Of a stretch of DNA of 14,101 nt, positions 5,656 to 13,011 are shown in pieces. Each line of letters begins with the position of its first letter. Position 1 is the stretch's first letter. A model generated the notes under the pieces. It did no database searches. It worked only from the letters and a program-made list of their open reading frames with translations, and had not been told where the DNA came from. This DNA is from Eubacterium sp. CAG:274. Lineage in GTDB: Bacteria > Bacillota > Clostridia > Lachnospirales > CAG-274. The position numbers and the translations under genes were made by a program. The stretch covers positions 54,087 through 68,187 of the forward strand of contig FR888499.1 of assembly GCA_000432155.1 (NCBI GenBank), read 5' to 3'.

Positions 5656-7764
5656 TTATTCAGCAATTATATCATTTTCTGTATGAATATCACTGCCTAA
5701 AACATACATAAAATAAAGGGACTTAGCTGCTTTTGCTCTGGTTACTTCTTTCTGTGGTTCAATATAATAGCCATTTTGAACCTTACCTCTTTCTATGCCA
5801 ACTTCACTTCTTATAAGACCCAAATTATACGCATCTTTCACTTTATCAGCAAATTTAAGAGATATACTCATTCTATCCTTTATAGCATTATATCCAACTA
5901 AAGGATAATACTGTGCCTCTGTACCTACCAAGTTAGGGTCATAATTAGGGTCATCAGGTGTAATATTATTACCATTGTAGTCTGTCATATACTTTGGTTT
6001 TGACTTAAACTTCATATTGTAAGCATCTAAATTTATTGCCGCCATAACCTCTCTTGTAAGATTACCGTCAGTATAATTTTTGAAAGCACTTTCGTCTATT
6101 TTATAAATTTTAGTCAATGCTGAAATATATTCCTTTACAGTCATAATATTTTGTGGATTAAAATTGCCATCACTATCCTTGCTCATTACGCCAAGCTGGA
6201 GCATTTTTTCAATCTGATTTCTGTAGTAGGCATTATCCCCTGTAAGACAATCCTTTGCAACTTCTGGATAAACCTTATCCCAATTTCCTGTGACTATTGC
6301 GTCTTTTACATCACTTGTATGGGCATCTGTTAAAGGTTTTAAATAGCTGTAATCTTTTTCAAGTTTGGCTAAATCAGTAACAATAAACCTTGCATATTGC
6401 TTAGTAAGAGCCTCTTTCATATGCGTACCGTCTATTTTAAGCTGTGGATGACCATTGGCATAACTTCCTGAATTTGATTTTGCCGGTGTTTCTCCTGCCT
6501 CAATAGACATAACTACAGCTGTTGTGCCTTGTACTCCCAATTCGTTTAAGTAATTTACACTATCTTCATTTAAGTCAACTAAAGGAACATTGTTATCCTT
6601 TGCTGTACCTCTCATTACTTTTGTAAAATGTTTATCTTTTGATACAAAACTATCTGAATAAACATGCCATTTCGTTACACCGGTTTCTGCTCTTGTCATA
6701 GGTGTTACAAGAATTGGTATCATACCTCTTACTTCTATAGCTGATAAATAGCAATACTCAAGGTAATTTCTATACATTTCTTCTGTTGAGCCTGTACCAA
6801 AACGAGCTGTCGGGTCACTTACAACGCCCTTGTCTTTTCCATTCTTTTCATCATTGTGACCAGACTGCACAAGTACAAAATCTCCCTTGTGACCTGTCAT
6901 AAGAACATCGTTTAATCTACCCTCTTGGTACATTGTTTTTAAAGAACGACCACCCATAGAATAATTAACAATATTAATTTTGCTTGTATCAAAAAGTCTA
7001 TCAAAAACCTGACCCCAACCACTCATTGGAGCTTCTTCAAAAAGATAGGATTTTAATGTAGAGTCACCTAAAAGATAAACTGTTGGTTTATCTTCTTGTT
7101 CCCTAACGGGAATAGGTGTAATTTTTATAGATTTCAATACTACAGGATTGCCTGCACTTTTAGGCTCAACCTCAATATCTATAAAACTTCTACCAGTACA
7201 ATAGTCAAAGCTCCACACATTACCATTCCACTTTGCTAAATGCTGATTTTTAACAAGTCCGGCAGCATCCCATTGTTTTGTATTTTCTATTCTACTTGTC
7301 TGTGTAGCAGAAACAGAAACAAGAGCATCATCTTTACCTCTGGCAGTTTCCACCTGAATATTGTAGCCACCTCTTGGTAAATTTACTCTGAATACCATAC
7401 CGCCATAATTGTAGTCAGTAGCCTTTGTGTAATCCAACAACTTTCCGTCTTTATCAGTAATATTAAATTTTGCTACACTATTTTCAACTACCTTATAGCC
7501 CTCTTTCTTTACTTCAATACTATTTACATTTACCTTTCTTGGTGGCATAGCTGTTGTTTCAGAAACAAATCCCCACCCTCTATCTCTGTTATAAAGTGGT
7601 GCTTTGCCATTTATCGTTCCAACATCTATAGCTCCAGCTCTACTTTTTTTTGTAAAATTAAAATACATTTCTCCAGTATTTTCATTTGCATTTACTGTAC
7701 ATATTAAACCTGTACACATTACAAATGCCAATGCTATAGACATAATTCTGTGTGTTATTTTCAT
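5656..7764 (-). CDS. Secreted SGNH/CE12-like acetylesterase with C-terminal SLH repeats
   Basis: This probable cell-surface carbohydrate esterase resembles rhamnogalacturonan acetylesterases (CE12, YxiM type), which remove acetyl groups from pectin. The 702 residues comprise a signal peptide (1 to about 26, ending VNA), a beta-sandwich N-domain (about 32-218, with YNRDRGWGF typical of YxiM-like proteins), and an SGNH catalytic domain (about 227-470). The catalytic blocks are LLGDST (nucleophile Ser235), YSMGGRS (268-274), SGHND (Asn304) and DGTH (Asp445, His448), so the active site is complete. The C-terminus (about 510-690) has S-layer-homology-like repeats: one good copy at 512-555 (LGVMSKDSDGNFNP), a degenerate one near 563-585 and another at 634-687 (ending VTRAKAAKSLYFMY). 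These would hold the enzyme on the cell wall. The ATG follows a strong GGAGGG site. It stands alone between a promoter and a terminator. The exact substrate is inferred only. Confidence 0.85.
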   Translation of the reverse strand: MKITHRIMSIALAFVMCTGLICTVNANENTGEMYFNFTKKSRAGAIDVGTINGKAPLYNRDRGWGFVSETTAMPPRKVNVNSIEVKKEGYKVVENSVAKFNITDKDGKLLDYTKATDYNYGGMVFRVNLPRGGYNIQVETARGKDDALVSVSATQTSRIENTKQWDAAGLVKNQHLAKWNGNVWSFDYCTGRSFIDIEVEPKSAGNPVVLKSIKITPIPVREQEDKPTVYLLGDSTLKSYLFEEAPMSGWGQVFDRLFDTSKINIVNYSMGGRSLKTMYQEGRLNDVLMTGHKGDFVLVQSGHNDEKNGKDKGVVSDPTARFGTGSTEEMYRNYLEYCYLSAIEVRGMIPILVTPMTRAETGVTKWHVYSDSFVSKDKHFTKVMRGTAKDNNVPLVDLNEDSVNYLNELGVQGTTAVVMSIEAGETPAKSNSGSYANGHPQLKIDGTHMKEALTKQYARFIVTDLAKLEKDYSYLKPLTDAHTSDVKDAIVTGNWDKVYPEVAKDCLTGDNAYYRNQIEKMLQLGVMSKDSDGNFNPQNIMTVKEYISALTKIYKIDESAFKNYTDGNLTREVMAAINLDAYNMKFKSKPKYMTDYNGNNITPDDPNYDPNLVGTEAQYYPLVGYNAIKDRMSISLKFADKVKDAYNLGLIRSEVGIERGKVQNGYYIEPQKEVTRAKAAKSLYFMYVLGSDIHTENDIIAE

Positions 7765-7792
7765 ATTTACCCTCCTTTTTTCTTTTTATAAA

Positions 7793-7822
7793 ATTATAAC
7801 ACCCTACACTAATATCTGTAAA
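7793..7822 (-). promoter_or_regulatory. Promoter of the SGNH esterase gene
   Basis: On the minus strand, TTTACA (7817-7822) is 18 bp from TATAAT (7793-7798), which is preceded by TGT to give an extended -10. The predicted start is near 7786, about 20 bases before the ATG. The element lies between, and partly within, the arms of an inverted repeat. Confidence 0.65.
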
Positions 7823-7844
7823 GAAAATTAATATAGGGTGTTAT
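7796..7844 (-). repeat. 11-bp inverted repeat between merR and the esterase gene
   Basis: ATAACACCCTA (7796-7806) is a perfect inverted copy of TAGGGTGTTAT (7834-7844), separated by 27 bases that contain the esterase -35 box. It starts 6 bases after the merR stop and is followed on the minus strand by only a short AATTTTAT tract. It could be the merR operon terminator with an unusually large loop, or an operator whose two halves bracket the promoter. The sequence does not decide between these. Confidence 0.55.
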
Positions 7845-7849
7845 GCTTT

Positions 7850-8680
7850 TTACTTATCTTCTACAGGAATTTGTATTTCTGTAACAAATTTATTTACATC
7901 ATTTGTAATACCATAATCAATTAAGGCAATTTCCCTTGAAAAGCCTTTTATTTTCAAGTTGTTTTCTTTTATATATTTAAACATTTTTTCATACTGTTTT
8001 TTAGAATTATCATGACAGCCACAAAAACGAAGTACAACACATTTTTCCTCTTGCAAAATTTCAGTTTTGCCAATATATTCATCTTCATTTTCCAGTATAA
8101 TAAAAACCATATCGTAATTATCAAACTTTTGTTTTAAAAGATTTTCCTTAGCTATTCCTATACCTACTTTTCCTAAGAAAACTGCTGTATACTTTTGATT
8201 TTTCTCTATTTGTCTTATTGCCTGTTCTAAATTTTCCAGATTTAATCTATTACAATTATCTTGTTGTAAATATGCTATTCGTTTAGAAGAAATATTTTGT
8301 ATTTTAATTTTATCTAGTTGAGAAGAAAGAGCATCTTCAATTTGGTTTAATCTATTGTTGATTTTCTTTTCTATATTTCTAAGTTCTTTCTGTTTTTCAA
8401 CAACATATTCTTTTTGTTGATGCAACATTTCTTGCATTTTAGAAATATCTCTATTGTTGAGAAAATCTCCTATTTGTTCAAGGGGCATATCCAACAAACG
8501 CAAGTATCTAATTGTGTTTAAGCACTCAAACTGGTTTGTGCTATAATAGCGATACCCTGTTTTTTCGTCAATATATTCCGGATTTAAAATTCCCAAATTT
8601 TCATAATGTCGCAATGAACCTACACTTAAACTAAACAATTTTGCAATATTTCCTATACTAAATAAGTTCGTTTTATCCAC
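7850..8680 (-). CDS. MerR-family regulator with GyrI-like effector domain
   Basis: This 276-residue BmrR-like activator has an N-terminal MerR helix-turn-helix and wing (about 6-75: SIGNIAKLFSLSVGSLRHYE, then TGYRYYS). A long dimerisation coiled coil follows (about 80-125). The C-terminal domain (about 130-276) ends VNKFVTEIQIPVEDK, typical of GyrI-like drug-binding domains. There are no N-terminal cysteines of the kind used by metal sensors, so an organic or cationic ligand is more likely. It lies 20 bases downstream of a MATE exporter gene and is probably co-transcribed with it. A MerR-style promoter precedes that exporter, so drug sensing that raises both pump and regulator is the natural reading. 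The start is GTG, with AGGGGG 6 bases before it. A perfect TTGACA in the short gap has no matching -10. Confidence 0.9.
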   Translation of the reverse strand: MDKTNLFSIGNIAKLFSLSVGSLRHYENLGILNPEYIDEKTGYRYYSTNQFECLNTIRYLRLLDMPLEQIGDFLNNRDISKMQEMLHQQKEYVVEKQKELRNIEKKINNRLNQIEDALSSQLDKIKIQNISSKRIAYLQQDNCNRLNLENLEQAIRQIEKNQKYTAVFLGKVGIGIAKENLLKQKFDNYDMVFIILENEDEYIGKTEILQEEKCVVLRFCGCHDNSKKQYEKMFKYIKENNLKIKGFSREIALIDYGITNDVNKFVTEIQIPVEDK

Positions 8681-8686
8681 AAAAAT

Positions 8687-8692
8687 CCCCCT
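8687..8692 (-). promoter_or_regulatory. Ribosome binding site fixing the GTG start of merR
   Basis: AGGGGG followed by six bases and GTG (8680) within the 20-base gap after the MATE stop codon supports translation from GTG; no upstream ATG is in frame. Confidence 0.7.
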
Positions 8693-8700
8693 GTCAAAAA

Positions 8701-10041
8701 TTAAGTTGTCCTAATTTTATTACTCTTTCTAAACCAAATAAAGGCTATTACGCAGATAATTACAGACAACACCGAACCTGCCGGCGATGCTATACCCATT
8801 GGGAAAAGTGTATCTGTATACATTTTAGACAACAGATAGGAAAGAGGTATTCTGACACAAACTATAGACAACAGGTTATGGGTAAAGGATATAAATGACA
8901 TTCCATAGGCATAGAAATAACCACTAAAGCTAAAATGTATACCGGCAATAGCACAATCCCACACATAACTTCTCAAGTATTCATCGCCTAAAACTATTAC
9001 ATCACTATTATTGGTAAAAAGTCCAACTGCATAGCCAGCTGTAAACTGTATCAAAACAGCCATTACTATTCCAAAAGATACTGTTATTAAAATAGCGTAT
9101 CTAAGAGTTAAAGAAGCTCTGTTATGTTTGCCTGCACCTATATTTTGAGCTGAAAGTGCAGAAACTGACGAAAGCATAGATGATGGAACTAAAAACAAAA
9201 TTCCTATTATCTTTTCCACAATACCTACTGCTGCTGAATCATTAAGTCCTCGCCTATTTGCAATTATAGTTATTATTATAAATGAAATCTGTATAAAACC
9301 GTCTTGTAATGAAATAGGCACTCCAATTTTAAGAACATTTCTCAGTACATTCTTTTGTGGTTTAAAATCACTTTTAGTCAGTTTTACACCACTTTTTCTT
9401 TTAAGAATAACTGTCAATGACACTACAACACTTATTGCCTGAGATAATACTGTACCTAAAGCTGCACCTGCTGGTCCAATTTTTAAAACACCTATAAAAA
9501 TATAGTCAACAATTATATTTACTGCACAGGCTACAGCTATAAAGTACATAGGGCTTTTTGAATCCCCCATACCTCTAAAAATTGAGCTGATAATATTGTA
9601 GGCTACTATAAAAGGTATACCTATAAAGCAAATTGTCAAATATGTTATTGTACCAGAAACAGCCTCCTCCGGTGTAGAAACTATGTTTACTATATTTTTT
9701 ACAAATAGCAAAAGCACAACTGTTAAAACAATGGAAAAGCCCATAAAAAATGTAACAGTATTTCCTATTACCTTTGACATTTGTCTAAAGTCATTACTGC
9801 CCACACATCTGCCTATCATTACAGTTGCACCCATAGCCAAGCCAACTATCATAACTGTAAACATATTCATAACCTGACTACCTACAGAAACAGCTGTAGT
9901 GCTATCAACACCGTTGTACTGACCTATAATAAACAAATCTGCCATACCATAAAGGGTCTGTAAAAAATAAGATAGTAAATAAGGCAACGAAAAGAACAAT
10001 AATGCCTTAAATACACTTCCCTCTGTCAATTTTTTCTCCAT
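8701..10041 (-). CDS. MATE-family multidrug/cation antiporter, first gene of the MATE-merR operon
   Basis: This 446-residue inner-membrane protein has the twelve-helix MATE plan in two six-helix halves. MATE features include the N-terminal block LPYLLSYFLQTLYGMADLFIIG (about residues 19-40) and FRGMGDSKSPMYF between helices 4 and 5, the usual RGMGD motif. MATE proteins expel drugs and organic cations in exchange for sodium ions or protons. The gene is followed after 20 bases by a BmrR-like merR gene and preceded by a MerR-type promoter that starts inside the end of the neighbouring MATE gene. The ATG has an AAGGA site about 12 bases upstream, slightly far, so translation may be moderate. It is not a recent duplicate of the adjacent MATE gene, because the two proteins differ throughout. 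The substrate is unknown. Confidence 0.93.
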   Translation of the reverse strand: MEKKLTEGSVFKALLFFSLPYLLSYFLQTLYGMADLFIIGQYNGVDSTTAVSVGSQVMNMFTVMIVGLAMGATVMIGRCVGSNDFRQMSKVIGNTVTFFMGFSIVLTVVLLLFVKNIVNIVSTPEEAVSGTITYLTICFIGIPFIVAYNIISSIFRGMGDSKSPMYFIAVACAVNIIVDYIFIGVLKIGPAGAALGTVLSQAISVVVSLTVILKRKSGVKLTKSDFKPQKNVLRNVLKIGVPISLQDGFIQISFIIITIIANRRGLNDSAAVGIVEKIIGILFLVPSSMLSSVSALSAQNIGAGKHNRASLTLRYAILITVSFGIVMAVLIQFTAGYAVGLFTNNSDVIVLGDEYLRSYVWDCAIAGIHFSFSGYFYAYGMSFISFTHNLLSIVCVRIPLSYLLSKMYTDTLFPMGIASPAGSVLSVIICVIAFIWFRKSNKIRTT

Positions 10042-10077
10042 ATAATTAAATTTCCTTTCTAAAAATCATCATAACAT

Positions 10078-10108
10078 ATAATAAAGTCTATAACTATTGT
10101 AGAGTCAA
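10078..10108 (-). promoter_or_regulatory. MerR-type promoter and operator before the MATE-merR operon
   Basis: On the minus strand TTGACT (10103-10108) and TATTAT (10078-10083) are 19 bp apart, the over-long spacer typical of MerR-activated promoters. Within it, ACTCTACAAT and GTTATAGACT form an imperfect dyad (7 of 10 pairs) centred at 10095, on the -35 side of the spacer as in known MerR sites. The -35 box lies in the last codons of the upstream MATE gene. Confidence 0.72.
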
Positions 10109-11410
10109 GGATTTTTTACTTCTTTTTTCTCTTACAAAATATAGATAAAAACTCATTAATGCTGTAATAATTTCAGTTGCCGGAAAAGTAAACCACACAT
10201 AAAAAAGTCCCTTGTAGTGAAAAAGCCAAGCCAATGGCACAAACAATATTACCTGTCTAAGTACAGTAAGCAAAATGCTGTAGCCGCCCCTGTTTACACC
10301 TTGACAATAGACTATAAACATAAGTACAAAACCAGCCGGAATAAAACTTGTGGAAATAATTCTCAATGCTGAACTACCTATATTTAAAACATTTTCCTGT
10401 TGTGAAAATATAGATATAAGCTCTCTAGGGAATACCATAAACATTATTATACCCACAAACATAACTGAACAAGCAATACCAACAGAATACCACAATGTCT
10501 GCTTTACTCTCTTGTATTTTTCTGCACCGTAGTTATAGCTTACAACTGGTACTATAACCTGTTGAAGTCCTGTTAAAGGTATAAAGAAAAATGTTTGCAA
10601 TTTATAGTAAATTCCCAGTACAGCAACTGCATCTTCTGTAAATAATTTAAGTACAAGATTAAGTCCTACTATATAAAAAGTATAGAGAGATTGCAAAATA
10701 ATAGACGGAACACCGAATTTATAAATTTTAACACAGCTTTTTAAGTCAATACTGCCTTTAAATTTATAGTATTTAAGCACATTTAATAATACAATAATCA
10801 TTGTAACCCATTGACCTATTACTGTAGCAATACCCGCTCCCTTAATACCCATTTGTGGAAATCCAAATTTACCAAATATAAGTATAGGGTCTAAAATTAC
10901 ATTAATAACAGCACCTATAATTTGTGCTATAGTTGGTACTACCATATTTCCTTTTGCCTGTAACATTTTAGTGCAATTAGCTTCTAAAAACATACCAAAA
11001 GAAAACGAAAGTATAATCTGTCCATACATTATCCCCTCTTTACGAACACCCTCCATATTAGAGGAAATATTGTAATAGTCTTTTATACTCATTAAACCAA
11101 ATAAAACAAAAACAACAAAATTTACAACACCAAGAAACATACCACTTTTTACAACATCATTTTGTGACTTAGTATCTCCTACTCCGTCCATTCTGGATAT
11201 GAGAATATTTACACCAGCTCCTGTACCTGTTGCTAATGCCAACATTAAAAGCTGTATTGGATAAATAATAGAAAGTGCTGTTAATCCATCTCCTGAAAAT
11301 TTGGCAACAAAATAGCTATCTACAATGTTATAAACAGACTGTATAAGAAGTGCCAACATAACAGGCGGAGAGAGTTTTAATAATAATTTTAAAATAGGAG
11401 TATCTTCCAT
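10094..11410 (-). CDS. MATE-family efflux protein (MepA-like)
   Basis: This second MATE antiporter has 438 residues from the chosen start. It begins MEDTPILKLLLKLSPPVMLA, typical of MepA-like clostridial MATE proteins, and continues with SVYNIVDSYFVA in helix 1-2, MLQAKGNMVVP and NVILDPILIFG, all standard family blocks, and ends in a basic tail. It is expected to exchange cations for toxic organic compounds across the cytoplasmic membrane. An ATG four codons upstream (11422) has no ribosome binding site, whereas GGTGG lies 5 bases before the ATG at 11410, and family alignments normally start at this point. It has its own extended -10 promoter. There is no terminator between it and the next MATE gene, so some read-through into the MATE-merR operon is likely. 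The substrate is unknown. Confidence 0.92.
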   Translation of the reverse strand: MEDTPILKLLLKLSPPVMLALLIQSVYNIVDSYFVAKFSGDGLTALSIIYPIQLLMLALATGTGAGVNILISRMDGVGDTKSQNDVVKSGMFLGVVNFVVFVLFGLMSIKDYYNISSNMEGVRKEGIMYGQIILSFSFGMFLEANCTKMLQAKGNMVVPTIAQIIGAVINVILDPILIFGKFGFPQMGIKGAGIATVIGQWVTMIIVLLNVLKYYKFKGSIDLKSCVKIYKFGVPSIILQSLYTFYIVGLNLVLKLFTEDAVAVLGIYYKLQTFFFIPLTGLQQVIVPVVSYNYGAEKYKRVKQTLWYSVGIACSVMFVGIIMFMVFPRELISIFSQQENVLNIGSSALRIISTSFIPAGFVLMFIVYCQGVNRGGYSILLTVLRQVILFVPLAWLFHYKGLFYVWFTFPATEIITALMSFYLYFVREKRSKKSLTLQ

Positions 11411-11415
11411 AAATG

Positions 11416-11420
11416 CCACC
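11416..11420 (-). promoter_or_regulatory. Ribosome binding site choosing the MATE start
   Basis: GGTGG on the minus strand lies five bases before the ATG at 11410, while nothing similar precedes the upstream ATG at 11422. This favours the shorter protein. Confidence 0.6.
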
Positions 11421-11445
11421 ATCTATACACAAATTTTATAGGCAC

Positions 11446-11454
11446 ATTCTAACA
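11446..11454 (-). promoter_or_regulatory. Extended -10 promoter of the upstream MATE gene
   Basis: TGTTAGAAT on the minus strand gives TAGAAT (11446-11451) with a TG extension. No good -35 is seen at 16-18 bp (TGGCAA at 11469-11474 is the nearest). It lies just downstream of the sigma/anti-sigma terminator. Confidence 0.5.
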
Positions 11455-11485
11455 TATAAAAATATAATTTGCCATATTAATTTAC

Positions 11486-11527
11486 AAAAAATAAAGGCAG
11501 TAACCAATGTCAGCTACCACCTTTATT
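11486..11527 (-). terminator. Terminator of the sigma/anti-sigma operon
   Basis: The transcript can form a 16-bp stem between 11512-11527 and 11490-11505 (outer part AATAAAGG/CCTTTATT), with four G-U pairs and a 6-base loop, running straight into a U-tract (11486-11490). Because of the G-U pairs the hairpin is good only in the minus-strand transcript, so the terminator is directional. Confidence 0.88.
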
Positions 11528-11539
11528 TAACACAACTAT

Positions 11540-12289
11540 TTATTGCATATCTATAACCTGTTTAGCCATATTTACAAATTCGTCTTTTGGTATTTCTGTA
11601 CCCATATCCATAATAAGATACTGTAAATCTCCCCCCTGCCACATTAAAAATTGTGTCTTTTCTTCTTCTACTTTATCTGAACCATAGCCAATTTGCAAAG
11701 AGCCTTCCTCAACCTTTTTATTTTCTTCTTCAGTAGGTTTGTAATCAGGTGGAACAGCCTTATATTCATAGCTACCATAGTAAATAGTTTTGTTATTGTA
11801 ATCTATTTCTTCTGAATTTGGACTTTGGTCATTTGTTATATAAGGAGAAACACTCATAAAAAGATTTCCCTTTGGAACATCATAGGATATATTTATTTCT
11901 TTGTATTTTTTTACACTATTCCCCTGTTCATCATCTGCCGAACTATCTACTGGCACAGAATACAAATATTTATACTGACCCAGATTTTCAGGACATTTAG
12001 GCACAAAACCAACTTTTTTTGTAAATTCACTTTCTGCTGGAATATATTTCATTTCATTTAAAGTCCTTGATGAAGAACTATAGGATATAATCTTTCCACC
12101 ACCATAAACACCAGTTACACCTATTACTAAAACTGTACAGCAAACAATAACAGCCTTTTTAAATTTATTCATACCTATTCTCCTTTGATTTTTTATTTTT
12201 CTCTTAATGCTATAAAGCATATTTTCATCTACAGAAAAATTTTCAGCCCTTAAATTTAATGCTTTTTTTAATTCGTCATCATATTTCAT
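11540..12289 (-). CDS. Putative membrane-bound anti-sigma factor (DUF4367-like C-terminus)
   Basis: This 249-residue single-pass membrane protein is encoded directly after an ECF sigma factor gene (4-base gap, GGAGG inside the sigma gene end), the normal position of its anti-sigma factor. Residues 1-43 are a charged cytoplasmic segment (LRAENFSVDENMLYSIKRKI), 44-64 a membrane helix, and 66-249 an extracytoplasmic domain. The end, FLMWQGGDLQYLIMDMGTEIPKDEFVNMAKQVI (about 214-246), has the form of DUF4367-type domains common in clostridial anti-sigma and sporulation-linked proteins. There is no His-x3-Cys-x2-Cys zinc motif, so it is not a classical ZAS-domain protein, and the sigma-binding part is short. 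The activating signal probably acts on the outer domain. The function rests mainly on position and layout; a lipoprotein-like sensor with another role cannot be excluded. Confidence 0.72.
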   Translation of the reverse strand: MKYDDELKKALNLRAENFSVDENMLYSIKRKIKNQRRIGMNKFKKAVIVCCTVLVIGVTGVYGGGKIISYSSSSRTLNEMKYIPAESEFTKKVGFVPKCPENLGQYKYLYSVPVDSSADDEQGNSVKKYKEINISYDVPKGNLFMSVSPYITNDQSPNSEEIDYNNKTIYYGSYEYKAVPPDYKPTEEENKKVEEGSLQIGYGSDKVEEEKTQFLMWQGGDLQYLIMDMGTEIPKDEFVNMAKQVIDMQ

Positions 12290-12293
12290 AATA

Positions 12294-12818
12294 TTAAGCC
12301 TCCATATCTGTTTCTAAATACTTTTTCAACCTTTTTCTTGCAGTAAAAAGTCTTGTTTTTACAGTACCCTCAAAACTTCCTGTAATTTTTGCAATTTCCT
12401 TTATAGACATTTCGTTAAAATAGAATAAAACTACAGTTGTTTTCATTTTTTTATTTAAACTATCTATGGCATTGTAAAGCCGGATATATTTTTCACTTGA
12501 AAAATACTCATCATTTACACTTCCAGCATTTATATTTTCATCTTCAACTGGAATGTTTTTATTATCCTTTTTTGCGTATTTGCAGGCATTTCTAGTAAGT
12601 ATTTTGTAAAACCAAACTTTAAAAGCTCCATTATTTTTTAGTTTATTTATGTTGTTATAACATTGTACAAATGTATCCTCTACAGCATCTTGAGCAGAAT
12701 GAAGATTATTTGTGATTAAATATGCACTTCTTAATGCAGATTGAGCATAAACCGAATACAGTTTACATAGAGCATCTTCATCTCCATTTTTCATATTTTC
12801 TATTATTTCCTCATACAT
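12294..12818 (-). CDS. ECF-type RNA polymerase sigma factor
   Basis: This sigma-70 family factor has 174 residues, the usual ECF length, with only regions 2 and 4. Region 2 (about 16-82) includes SAQDAVEDTFVQCYNNI, matching the conserved A-D-VQ-F pattern of the -10 recognition helix. Region 4 (about 115-168) includes LFYFNEMSIKEIAKITGSFEGTVKTRL, the helix-turn-helix for the -35 element. It should redirect polymerase to a small envelope or stress regulon once its membrane anti-sigma partner, encoded next, releases it. The start is an ATG 6-7 bases after a very strong AAAGGAGG. A possible ECF-type promoter upstream suggests it activates its own operon. It is divergent from the rml operon across a 193-base region. 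Its target genes cannot be named from this window. Confidence 0.93.
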   Translation of the reverse strand: MYEEIIENMKNGDEDALCKLYSVYAQSALRSAYLITNNLHSAQDAVEDTFVQCYNNINKLKNNGAFKVWFYKILTRNACKYAKKDNKNIPVEDENINAGSVNDEYFSSEKYIRLYNAIDSLNKKMKTTVVLFYFNEMSIKEIAKITGSFEGTVKTRLFTARKRLKKYLETDMEA

Positions 12819-12849
12819 AGTTTGCCTCCTTTGACCAGTCTATATATAA

Positions 12850-12875
12850 GAGCATAGTTAAAAAGAAAAGGTTCA
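12850..12875 (-). promoter_or_regulatory. Possible ECF-sigma (autoregulated) promoter
   Basis: On the minus strand TGAACC (12870-12875) is followed by a T-rich spacer of 16 bases and GCTC (12850-12853). This resembles the AAC-rich -35, short C-T -10 pattern of Bacillota ECF sigma promoters. No good sigma-A pair is seen in the same place. The match is partial (GCTC rather than CGTC), so this is only a candidate. Confidence 0.4.
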
Positions 12876-12940
12876 TTATTTAATAAAAAATATCAAAGTA
12901 ATTTAATTTTGTCAAAGATATAGCTTTCAGGCAATATAAT

Positions 12941-12969
12941 TTGACTAAAAATTTATATTGTGATATTAT
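12941..12969 (+). promoter_or_regulatory. Sigma-A promoter of the rml operon
   Basis: TTGACT (12941-12946) and TATTAT (12964-12969) are exactly 17 bp apart, with TGA before the -10 giving an extended -10. Transcription would start near 12976, leaving a leader of about 35 bases. Confidence 0.82.
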
Positions 12970-12995
12970 GGTAGTAATTATAATTGTATTATATT

Positions 12996-13002
12996 GAGGA
13001 GG
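12996..13002 (+). promoter_or_regulatory. Ribosome binding site choosing the rmlA start
   Basis: GAGGAGG lies 9 bases before the ATG at 13012. An in-frame TTG at 12994 would put this site inside the coding sequence, so the ATG is the start. Confidence 0.88.
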
Positions 13003-13011
13003 TTCTCTAGT

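Noticed and set aside
8692..8697. Perfect TTGACA in the gap before merR as a separate merR promoter
   Set aside because: No -10 box is found at 16-19 bp spacing, and the bases are explained partly by the AGGGGG ribosome binding site.
12909..12940. TTGTCA and TATAAT upstream of rmlA as a second promoter
   Set aside because: The spacer is 20 bp, too long for an unassisted sigma-A promoter, and a far better 17-bp pair lies just downstream.
12994..13011. TTG at 12994 as the rmlA start
   Set aside because: It would translate the ribosome binding site itself; the RmlA family begins with MKGIVLAGG at 13012.
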